A program made the position numbers and the translations under genes. Of a stretch of DNA of 64,000 nt, positions 53,613-61,343 are shown piece by piece. The stretch is from Verrucomicrobiota bacterium (GTDB lineage: Bacteria; Verrucomicrobiota; Verrucomicrobiia; Verrucomicrobiales; Verrucomicrobiaceae): contig JAFLEI010000006.1 of assembly GCA_017301975.1 (NCBI GenBank), positions 152,703-216,702 on the forward strand. Direction: 5' to 3'. The stretch's first letter is position 1. Every line of letters begins with the position of its first letter. The notes beneath the pieces were generated by a model, which saw only the letters and a program-made list of their open reading frames with translations, was not told the DNA's origin and searched no databases.

Positions 53613-54938
53613 TTATCTCCAGCTCTCCATGATGAGTGCCTCGCTAAACACCTTAGGAAACCGTTGGCGGAGCTGTGTGTAGGCTGGCCGCAAGGCCTCC
53701 CGTTCATTTTCAGTCGCAAATGTGGGGTGCGGGTGCCACTGTGGCTGCGCGATGTCGCAAGTCCATGGGCGACATGTTTTCTCGGCTTCTGCTTTTAAGA
53801 GCGAATTGAGTTTTGCTCGTGACAGCTCGCAGCTCAAATGCGCGGCAGCCCAGTGGTGCGGGCGAAGGTTGCTTGATTGCTCCAGCAACGCTGACAAGTC
53901 CTCATGAAGGTGATTGGGCCGCAAACGCCTGCCGGTCTGATCGTTAATGTAGGCGAGGGGGCCAACGTGTGCATCCTCCCGCATTGCTAGGGCGCACCCA
54001 GCAAACAGGCTCTCCACCGCCGCCACACAGCAGCCCTCCCTGCGGCTCATGATCACTGATACCTTTGCATCGCATTGATGGCGGGCCACCTCCGCTATGG
54101 GAAGAGATTCAAGGATAACAAGCTGCTGCGTGACACCAAACGTCGTCGCAAGGCGATGAATATCATCACGTGACCGGCCTGGCTCGCGCTGGCCGATGAG
54201 AACAACCTTCAACTTCGGCGGCATTTTGCTGAGCGCTCGGAACAAATCCCAATGCCGCTTGAACTCCCCCCAATTAGCCACCATCAGGATGTCCGTCTGG
54301 CGTTCTTCAGGGGGCTTCGGAGCATAGAGTCGCGGATTTATCCAATCGCAAGGCAGGGTCTCAAGGCACTTAAGTCGCGGATGAAAGGCCTCAATTTTGG
54401 CGATTTCGTCATAATTGCAACTCTGCACAAACACGGTTCCCCGCAAGCTTGAAACCGCGAGTGCCAGCGCGGCATAATCCGTGGGTGACCAACTGGTCGA
54501 GAGGACGATGTCGTAGTTCTCATTCAACCATCTGGTTTCTTCTTCAGAGAGCGTTAATAGAAGTCGCACCCAGTTGTACTCAAAAGTCATCAGCAGCACG
54601 CCCTTCTCCCCACTTTCTCCAGGTGCCTTCAGAACAATGCTCCGAGAAATGGATGGATCTTTGAGGACCAGTTCGTGGAATCTAGGCAACAAGTGCATAA
54701 CGTCCCTCCAAACTTGTGATTTATCAAAGCCCGGCGTTTTTCTCAGGGCCTCGAGGACGGACGATCGCAAATCGTTAGCATCAGCGTAAGCCATGGCTCT
54801 TGCCAAATGTAATGATCGAATTACTTCGCCAGACGACAGCCGGCCTCTAATCAGAGCCAGCCAGCCTGCAAGCTGCCTTGTTTGTTTCGAGTAGCGAAAC
54901 GCATCTGCAAACGGGAGTGTGGCTTTCGAAAACTTCAT
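53613..54938 (-). CDS. Putative glycosyltransferase, GT4-like
   Basis: A protein of 441 aa from the ATG at 54938; a TTG at 54977 is an upstream alternative. The C-terminal half resembles GT-B donor domains: ILMVANWGEFKRHWDLFRAL, then VVLIGQREPGRSRDDI and VSVIMSRREGCCVAAVESLF, with AGCALAMREDAHVGPLAYIN in place of the usual E-x7-E and its following strand. The first 170 residues are less familiar. It is convergent with the SGNH gene and divergent from the ligase-like gene. The assignment to GT4 is by fold pattern, not close similarity, so it is less certain than for its neighbours. Confidence 0.72.
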   Translation of the reverse strand: MKFSKATLPFADAFRYSKQTRQLAGWLALIRGRLSSGEVIRSLHLARAMAYADANDLRSSVLEALRKTPGFDKSQVWRDVMHLLPRFHELVLKDPSISRSIVLKAPGESGEKGVLLMTFEYNWVRLLLTLSEEETRWLNENYDIVLSTSWSPTDYAALALAVSSLRGTVFVQSCNYDEIAKIEAFHPRLKCLETLPCDWINPRLYAPKPPEERQTDILMVANWGEFKRHWDLFRALSKMPPKLKVVLIGQREPGRSRDDIHRLATTFGVTQQLVILESLPIAEVARHQCDAKVSVIMSRREGCCVAAVESLFAGCALAMREDAHVGPLAYINDQTGRRLRPNHLHEDLSALLEQSSNLRPHHWAAAHLSCELSRAKLNSLLKAEAEKTCRPWTCDIAQPQWHPHPTFATENEREALRPAYTQLRQRFPKVFSEALIMESWR

Positions 54939-55102
54939 GTGCAATTGAAAATTGAGCGAAGGGACGGCGACAGACAAATGAGATGCAAAATGAGGTGAGG
55001 AGGGAACAGCAACCAGGTTGCAAACTGTTCACAATCTGCGTACAGGCTGTTTTTCAATCGCTATTTATATTAACTGTTGCAGATGACAAAGTGAATTGGA
55101 AC

Positions 55103-56644
55103 ATGGCCATGTCCCCCAACAACATCGTCCCACTCAAACATGAGAGGACTGTAGACGAGCTAGAATTGGAACGCAGAGCTGCTGAAACCGACGGCGGGGC
55201 CACTTCCACTTGGAGCTATAAATTTGCAGTGTTGTTTCTGGCCGTTTACTACGTCAGGCCGCAAGATTGGCTCCCGGGCATGGCTGGTTTTAATATCGTG
55301 CGCACAATCATGTTGGGTTGGGGAATGATACTGATCGGGGAAGGGAGTCAAAGTCCCGTGCGGGGTTGGTTTCGCACGCCGCACGACTGGACCATGCTGG
55401 CCCTTTATGTTTACGTGGTATGGAATGCTCCGAGTGAGGCAGGTGCAACCATGGGCATGTTTTCTCTGGTGGTTTTTTACTACCTGACGACGCAGGCATT
55501 GTCCAGTTGGCAAAACGTGTTGGGTTATTTGAAGGCTTGGAACGGCCTTCTTTTAATGTTGGCCATTATGGGGGTTCTGCAAATTATGGGCATGGATATC
55601 ACTGGGGGGAAATCCAACACGGAAATGTTTAAGGGGCGCCTCTCCCTTGGCACATGGATGGCCGACAACCCGAACTCATTGGGGCATTCGGTGGTTGCTG
55701 TAATCCCCCTAAGTTTTGTCCTGTTTTTCTGGAAGGGAAGTGCTCTCGGGCGGATGATACTCTTTCCAACTTGCGCGGCATTGGCTATATGGTGCGCATG
55801 GCATACACAGTCGAAGGGGGCTTTTGTCGTCGGGGGCGTTTTGACGGTTCTTGCTTTAGCCGTTGGGCGCCCCAAATGGGTGCAAATTTTGTTGCTTTCG
55901 GCCGCCATGACGATTGGAGTGGGGGCGCTTAGCTTCCTGCCCCGCATGGAATCCATGGGCAACCTTAGTTCAGATGAGGGCGTTTTGGGACGTTTGATGG
56001 CCTGGGAGATGGCACGAACAGCAATGGAACACCATACATTTGGCGTGGGTTGGAGGCAATTTGTTGCCAACATCATATGGAGAGAGGGCAACTATTTTGA
56101 GGTCGTGCCAAAATCTACGCACTGCAGTTACGTCCAGATCGGGGCCGATTTGGGAAAGTACGGATTATTTGTCTGGCTGCTCGGTCTCTGGACTGCCATG
56201 CGCACAATCATATTCTTCAAATCAGATGATGAAACGGAAGAGCGCTGCCGCCGTGGGACTATCCTTCTGGTGAGCGCCTATGCGATGTCAAACTGGATGA
56301 TTAATCGTGAATATCACACGGAGTACTTTTTGTTGATAGCCGTCGCAGCGTCAATTCACCGTCTGCGTCAGGCGGAGGCTGCTACGGCACAGCAAAATTT
56401 GGCAGGAGTTGAGCCGGCTGGTTCAGAAGCTGAACTTTCCCAAACTCCGGCGCTTCAACTGCACGCTAGCATCGACAAAGGCAGGATGATTCCCGCGCTC
56501 CTTATCAGTCGAGACTCAGAGGTTGATGAGCAGCGTCCTTTTGTGAAACGTGGCAGCACCCTTCTTAATCTTGCAGTTGCCGCATTACTGACGTGGGTGG
56601 TTTTGGCAATCTGGGATCAGGTCCTCGCAAAAATGCTATTTTAG
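55103..56644 (+). CDS. O-antigen ligase/polymerase-like (Wzy/WaaL) membrane protein
   Basis: A 513-aa protein from the ATG at 55103; the open frame also has an ATG at 54983. About ten membrane helices are present. A long loop before the last helices has RLMAWEMARTAMEHHTFGVG and THCSYVQIGADLGKYGLFVW, the shape of O-antigen ligase/polymerase proteins, where the periplasmic loop carries conserved Arg and His. The C-terminal 110 residues are soluble, then a final helix. Such an enzyme polymerises or ligates lipid-linked oligosaccharide in the periplasm. It is the only polymerase candidate in the window, pairing with the flippase at 40995 and the export module downstream. Confidence 0.8.
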   Translation: MAMSPNNIVPLKHERTVDELELERRAAETDGGATSTWSYKFAVLFLAVYYVRPQDWLPGMAGFNIVRTIMLGWGMILIGEGSQSPVRGWFRTPHDWTMLALYVYVVWNAPSEAGATMGMFSLVVFYYLTTQALSSWQNVLGYLKAWNGLLLMLAIMGVLQIMGMDITGGKSNTEMFKGRLSLGTWMADNPNSLGHSVVAVIPLSFVLFFWKGSALGRMILFPTCAALAIWCAWHTQSKGAFVVGGVLTVLALAVGRPKWVQILLLSAAMTIGVGALSFLPRMESMGNLSSDEGVLGRLMAWEMARTAMEHHTFGVGWRQFVANIIWREGNYFEVVPKSTHCSYVQIGADLGKYGLFVWLLGLWTAMRTIIFFKSDDETEERCRRGTILLVSAYAMSNWMINREYHTEYFLLIAVAASIHRLRQAEAATAQQNLAGVEPAGSEAELSQTPALQLHASIDKGRMIPALLISRDSEVDEQRPFVKRGSTLLNLAVAALLTWVVLAIWDQVLAKMLF

Positions 56645-56727
56645 AATTTTTGAGAGTTTTATGTCATCGGCGTGGTTTTGGATTGAGGCAGAAAGAGGCT
56701 TGGGCAAGAAATATTGATGGCATAAAA

Positions 56728-56771
56728 GTGGACCCCGTTGTCTGGCCATTTTTGCGGGCAGTTAGAGCTTA
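56728..56771 (+). repeat. Insertion-sequence-end-like direct repeat, left copy
   Basis: The segment begins GTGGACCCCGTTGTCTGGCC and continues with TTTGCGGGCAGTTAGAGCTT. It aligns with 63645-63688, where the same order of blocks occurs (GTGGACCCCGTT, TCTG, GCGGG-AGTTA-AGCT). Such TGGACCCC-type ends are typical of IS3-family elements. An IS3 OrfA relic lies 270-400 bp away (57040-57170). The two copies are in the same orientation on either side of the export operon. Confidence 0.6.
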
Positions 56772-57039
56772 TAATTAACGTTGAAAAGCGCTGTTCACCG
56801 GGAAGGAAACAGGCAATACGCTTGGGATGGAACCATCGACCGACAAACCAAGAGCCTCTATGCCTGTGGTGTCAGCGATTCAGAGCGGGCGTTTTGCCAG
56901 TCCTACCTACTGATAATGAAGGAGACGTGTCCAGCGTTTGTGTGCTTAGCAGGGCTTGACGACCACTATATCCATCCACCGCCCGCGTCCGTTCATGCTG
57001 AAACACGCTGTAGCAAACGTGCTGAGCTACCTCTTCAAT

Positions 57040-57170
57040 CCGAGTCCTGCCCTGGAGGCACTTCGGACTCCTTGGAGATTTGTTGAACGGTTTTGACGCC
57101 CTTGAGGGCTTCCAGCTCCCTCGTTCTTTGAACTCAGTGCCGTTTACTTGTATTCTCGCTTCCCATTCAT
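57040..57170 (-). pseudogene. Relic of an IS3-family OrfA transposase
   Basis: Reading the minus strand from the ATG at 57170 gives MNGKREYK, then a stop; a second frame gives GTEFKER; a third gives RELEALKGVKTVQQISKESE followed by VPPGQ. Together these reproduce the order of the OrfA helix-turn-helix region (GKRxYK, EFK, ALxLLxGxKTVxQIAxExGV) with two frameshifts. Nothing of the catalytic OrfB is recognisable nearby. The element is therefore dead and reduced. It lies between the ligase-like gene and the export operon. The rest of the 700-bp gap (56645-57352) holds no other gene that I can support. Confidence 0.6.
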
Positions 57171-57352
57171 AGCGTTGGATCACGTCCTGTCACTAGGCCG
57201 TAACTTCCATAATTGTAGAGCTTTCTCACTGGCACGAATTCGACGGTTCACCTCGGTTAAACTGATGAAACACTGCCCCCCTTTGTGACGTGATTATTAA
57301 ACAAATTCACTGGACAATACTCAGCAAGGGTGCCTCTTAGGGTAGTTTGTTT

Positions 57353-57676
57353 ATGCGCTACGCTCTCACTCACTTTCTAACGTTTTCGCCCGAAACTGTC
57401 ACCGAGGAGGTTTACTGGGCACTGGCAGGCATCTATGCAGTGCTGGTTGTCGTTTCTGCGTCAAGCATTTTTTCACTCAAGTCAAATTTCGGGGTTAAAT
57501 TAGCATGGTTTGTGCTAATTGTGGCGTTGCCTGTGATCGGAATGACTATTTACTGCGTGCGTTGTTTGATATTTGCGGATTATTCTCTAGCCAAGCAATT
57601 TGGTTTTGGTTTTCGAAGGCCGAGTCAATCTAACAGGTCCAATATTGCCAAGTCGACCACTGCGATGCTTAAATGA
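57353..57676 (+). CDS. Small membrane protein with PLDc_N-like segment
   Basis: The 107-aa protein has two hydrophobic helices: about residues 17-40 (VYWALAGIYAVLVVVSASSI) and 48-70 (KLAWFVLIVALPVIGMTIYC). The second, with its KLxW-x4-LPxIG pattern, matches the short membrane domain found at the N-terminus of cardiolipin synthase-like proteins. The catalytic domain is absent, so it is not an enzyme of that kind. It overlaps the start of the outer-membrane barrel gene by 4 bp and leads the export operon; its role is unknown. An in-frame TTG six bases upstream is an alternative start. Confidence 0.65.
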   Translation: MRYALTHFLTFSPETVTEEVYWALAGIYAVLVVVSASSIFSLKSNFGVKLAWFVLIVALPVIGMTIYCVRCLIFADYSLAKQFGFGFRRPSQSNRSNIAKSTTAMLK

Positions 57677-59427
57677 CAATCAATCTACCAACAATACGCC
57701 TCCAGTGCCTGTTCAGTAGTGTATTCATTTACATCTCAGCAGCGGTGCTATTTTGCGAAACAGGCGTCTTTTCGCAAAGCACCATTGCGGAACCAGAACT
57801 GCCAACAACCCTATCCAGAGGGCAGGGCTATTTCCCCACTTTAAGTGAGAGCGCCCTGCTTCGTGGACCTTACAATTCCCGATCTGGAGGAGGCGTCGCT
57901 ACTGAGGAAGGCCCTGATGCGCCAAGGCAGAATGCCACCGGTTTGTTCCCCTACGAGGATGTTACCCCCAACTTTTATGAACGGAACAGAGACATTTTCA
58001 GGCCGGTCGATAAAACACTGGGTTGGCTTACATCAAACAATGCATTCACTTATGAAATTGACAAGTTTGATAACACATCCCTCACGTTGGATGGAACGTT
58101 AGGGATTTTCACCCGCCAATTCTCCCCCGAATTGGCCATGTTCAAAGCTGGACCTCTCTTCCTTGATGTTCTTTGGGTGGGTGCAGGAGTCATTTGGTCG
58201 GACTACAATGGCCCTCAGCAATTTTCCACTAGCTATGGACAGCGTAACACTGGAGATGGAACCATAGCTTACATTGATGTCGGCTTGAGGGGGATGATCA
58301 GAATAACAGATACCATTTATTTCTCAGTTGTGGGGAATCCAATGTATTTGCCTTTCGAAAACCGGTTTGCATTCCGATTTGCAACAGGAAATGGAAATGC
58401 TGCTGCCGTGATGACTCATTTAAATTTCAGTGAGACAATCGGCGCTTGGGATGTGCTCTTCTACGATCAATTTCAAATACGCCCCGGCATTAACTTTTAC
58501 GGCCAGACGACCAGAAGTGGATTTGACTCGGCCGGGCGCTACTCGTTTGGTTTTCAATCTTCCGGATCTGCCAACCAGTTCAACAACAGCAACTACGTTA
58601 TCCCAAGTAACTTATTAAGTTTCAATGCCACAAGGCTCGTGTTTGACAATCAATGGAGATTTGGACTCCAACTGACTCACGGTGATTACTGGCGCTCGTT
58701 ATCGTTTACAAATCATCAGTGGAGGAATCAAGCGGGAGCCTGGCTTGGGTATGAAGGTTCGGTCATCCCTTTCGCCCCTAGGCTCGAATATAATGTCTCG
58801 CAATTTGGCGGCTCCAATACAAAATCCGACATCCTCTTGCACACCGTTTACTTGCAGCTAACTGGGCGAATCACGGAAAACATTAATTGTATGGTTAATG
58901 TGGGCGAAGGATGGACAACAGGAAGTTCCCAAAATTTCGGCAATCGATTTCTATGGCAGGTTACCGTGGACCAAACCCTTACTCAAAACACGCGCCATTG
59001 GGTAAGTTTTGGTGAAAATATTTTTGATAATTCACTTAGCAATCAGTCAGCCCTTGCGCGTTTTATCGGGTATGGAATCGACCATCGTATAGCTCGTCGC
59101 CTTAGCGCGGCAGCATTCCTGCAGTATACAGACGCCGAAACAACCGTCACCAATGGCCAGCGGAGGCAAGGGGTGGGGACAGGCTTAAATCTAACTTATA
59201 ATCCATTGGATTTCACCCAGATTTTGGCGACTGTTTTTTACCAGAAGACCACGCAATCAAACTCATCTATAGGCGATAGTGATCGCTGGCTTTATCGCCT
59301 ATCCGTCAATCAGCAGCTGGCGCATCGCCTCACGGCTGGGCTCTATTATCAGTATGACGTGTCGGCTGGAAATACACTCAGCTACACCGAGCATCTGATT
59401 GGTTTCACATTGATACGATACTTTTGA
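57673..59427 (+). CDS. Outer-membrane beta-barrel protein of the export operon
   Basis: A 584-aa protein with an N-terminal signal peptide (CLFSSVFIYISAAVLFCE then TGVFSQS) and a long mature part made of alternating aromatic/polar strands such as RFGLQLTHGDYWRSLSF, ending in LIGFTLIRYF. The terminal Phe is the signature recognised by the BAM machinery. The N-terminal 90 residues after the signal are Pro/Gly-rich and probably periplasmic. By position before a secreted protein, a Wza-like lipoprotein and Wzc, it may form or assist the outer-membrane pore for the polymer. No close family name can be given from sequence alone. Confidence 0.8.
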   Translation: MTINLPTIRLQCLFSSVFIYISAAVLFCETGVFSQSTIAEPELPTTLSRGQGYFPTLSESALLRGPYNSRSGGGVATEEGPDAPRQNATGLFPYEDVTPNFYERNRDIFRPVDKTLGWLTSNNAFTYEIDKFDNTSLTLDGTLGIFTRQFSPELAMFKAGPLFLDVLWVGAGVIWSDYNGPQQFSTSYGQRNTGDGTIAYIDVGLRGMIRITDTIYFSVVGNPMYLPFENRFAFRFATGNGNAAAVMTHLNFSETIGAWDVLFYDQFQIRPGINFYGQTTRSGFDSAGRYSFGFQSSGSANQFNNSNYVIPSNLLSFNATRLVFDNQWRFGLQLTHGDYWRSLSFTNHQWRNQAGAWLGYEGSVIPFAPRLEYNVSQFGGSNTKSDILLHTVYLQLTGRITENINCMVNVGEGWTTGSSQNFGNRFLWQVTVDQTLTQNTRHWVSFGENIFDNSLSNQSALARFIGYGIDHRIARRLSAAAFLQYTDAETTVTNGQRRQGVGTGLNLTYNPLDFTQILATVFYQKTTQSNSSIGDSDRWLYRLSVNQQLAHRLTAGLYYQYDVSAGNTLSYTEHLIGFTLIRYF

Positions 59428-59483
59428 CCCGCCCCGCGAACGACTGATTCTCTTGCATTTCCCCAAATCTACCTCACGATTGT

Positions 59484-60428
59484 ATGAAATCGTCCCTCAC
59501 CAAGACCCACATGAAAACCGATCATCAGATAGTCCCACTGCTGGAAAATCGCCATTTGGTGCTACCGGTTCTGCTAGCTCTGGCTACAGCATGTCTGTTC
59601 AACGCTGCTGACAACGTAATCTTTGCCGACACGCCGACTGGATCTCCCCAAACAAACAAAGACGTTCCTGCTGATTTTCACAAATATTTTGGACAGCGAA
59701 TCAATTCTTGGAGAGATCGTGAGCGGAGCATCGCGAAGCTGGATATGGACGCGGACATGAATCAGGATGGTATGATCCAGAACAATGATCCGGCGGACAG
59801 TGGTGCATTCGAGGCTACACCTCCTGGAGTGATCTTGGGGACCGGGGAACTCACGCGATTCGTCATCCGACTCATCCCTTACCGTGTGGATTTTGATGGG
59901 GAAGCGGTTCTCACCTTGGAAGTGGAAGGCATTAATCGGGGTGACAAGAGCGGTGATTATGCCGATCTGAGTGAGGAGCTGGCTTCCATGGGCCACATTC
60001 GAGTTTGGAGGGATAGGGATAAGAAAAGTCTTCTTCTTGACTCCCAAGATCCAACTAAGCGGATGGTGGAATTTTCCACCCAATATAAAACTTACCCGTA
60101 TAACTTGCCCATTGCTGTGCCACGCTATGTTTTTGTCGAAGGTGTCAAGCCCTCCCCAAAATATACCGGGGATGTTCGCCTCTTGGTCACAATCTCCCAC
60201 AGGTCGCCGAAAGAAACTGAAATGCGTGCTCAGCGCGCTGCTGCTGAATTCACATCTGCCAAGACTCCCATTGAAGCCGAGCCCGAACCAAAAACAATCA
60301 ACATCAAAAGTTTCCGTACCAGCTTCGACCACATTCTAATCACTGTGCAAAAGGATTTCGTTCCCAAGCAGTTTATCAACAATAACAACGAAGGGGTGTG
60401 GCTGGCTCCACCAGGTAAGAGCTACTGA
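59484..60428 (+). CDS. Secreted protein with an EF-hand-like calcium loop
   Basis: A 314-aa protein with an N-terminal hydrophobic segment (LVLPVLLALATACLF) followed by Ala-Ala, consistent with export. After it, DADMNQDGMIQNND at residues 89-102 fits a Ca2+-binding loop with ligands Asp91, Asn93, Asp95, Ile98, Asn100 and Asp102. The remaining 200 residues are beta-rich (RFVIRLIPYRVDFDGEAVLT) and resemble an Ig-like or jelly-roll sheet, but no family is recognised. It sits 57 bp after the barrel gene and 107 bp before the Wza-like gene. The function is unknown; a polymer-binding role is speculation. Confidence 0.75.
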   Translation: MKSSLTKTHMKTDHQIVPLLENRHLVLPVLLALATACLFNAADNVIFADTPTGSPQTNKDVPADFHKYFGQRINSWRDRERSIAKLDMDADMNQDGMIQNNDPADSGAFEATPPGVILGTGELTRFVIRLIPYRVDFDGEAVLTLEVEGINRGDKSGDYADLSEELASMGHIRVWRDRDKKSLLLDSQDPTKRMVEFSTQYKTYPYNLPIAVPRYVFVEGVKPSPKYTGDVRLLVTISHRSPKETEMRAQRAAAEFTSAKTPIEAEPEPKTINIKSFRTSFDHILITVQKDFVPKQFINNNNEGVWLAPPGKSY

Positions 60429-60534
60429 ACCCAATGATAAACGGCAAATATTACAAGCCAAAAGTAATTTCAATGCAGAGGCCCGCTTTAAAGCTTGGCA
60501 TAATTTATAATTTAATATGGGATGGTGCTGAACA

Positions 60535-61233
60535 ATGCTAGGATTCAAAAAATTCAGTGGGTATTTGCTAATTTTCAGTCTCGGACTTTGTTCTGGTTGC
60601 GCGCATCGTGGCGCAAACGTTTCGGGTGAACTTCCTCCAATTGTAGCGGCAGCGCGAGCCGACAATAAACCGTCAGGGAATTTGGATGTTTTTTTGATTG
60701 GTGATACACTCGAACTCTTCGTCAAAGAAGATGCAACCTTGAATGGCAGCTATCCAGTTAGAGAGGGGGGGTACATTGTTATTCCACGTGTGGGCAGGAT
60801 CTCTGTTGTTGGGTTGAGCCGCTCTGATGCCGAGGCGCAAATCAAGCGTTCTCTTCAGAACACGCAGTTGACCGAAGCTACTGTGCTTGTGGAGCGTGCA
60901 AGCAAGCAGGCTTTGATCACCAATTCACAGGGTGCATCAGCCGCCTTGCCTAAAATAATGATTTACATTACCGGTGCGGTGCCACAGCCTGGTACTCATT
61001 TTGTTCCTTTAGCTAGTGGGCGTTCACTGGGGCTCTATGAAGCCCTGCTAATCACAGGGGGACTCAATCGCCTTGCACAAGAACAGCGAATTGAGCTCCT
61101 GCGTGTCGATTCCTCTGGCCAGCGGAAGCGTGCCGTATTTGATCTTCGACCCGTACGGCAGGGGCTTGCGAAAGATCCACAGGTTGGTGAAGGCGATTTG
61201 ATAATTGTTCCAGAAAAGGTTTTTGGATTTTGA
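60535..61233 (+). CDS. Wza-like polysaccharide export lipoprotein
   Basis: The 232-aa protein has a lipoprotein signal, SLGLCSGCAHRG with Cys22 as the acylation site. It then has a polysaccharide-export domain (DTLELFVKEDATLNGSYPVR, GGYIVIPRVGRISVVGLSRS) and a SLBB domain (KIMIYITGAVPQPGTHFVPL, EALLITGGLNRLAQEQR). It forms the periplasmic/outer-membrane channel with Wzc. It is about 60% of the length of E. coli Wza, lacking the C-terminal amphipathic helix that forms the outer-membrane pore, so the barrel protein encoded upstream may supply that part; this is inference. Confidence 0.92.
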   Translation: MLGFKKFSGYLLIFSLGLCSGCAHRGANVSGELPPIVAAARADNKPSGNLDVFLIGDTLELFVKEDATLNGSYPVREGGYIVIPRVGRISVVGLSRSDAEAQIKRSLQNTQLTEATVLVERASKQALITNSQGASAALPKIMIYITGAVPQPGTHFVPLASGRSLGLYEALLITGGLNRLAQEQRIELLRVDSSGQRKRAVFDLRPVRQGLAKDPQVGEGDLIIVPEKVFGF

Positions 61234-61343
61234 TTTTATCATTTACATAAAATCCATCTTATCTGGTATTTCACTAATGGAAAAATTTCAGGCGCCGTTT
61301 TTTAAGGTAAAAGTTTCATTTTAACTCACCGCCCGCAAAGAGA

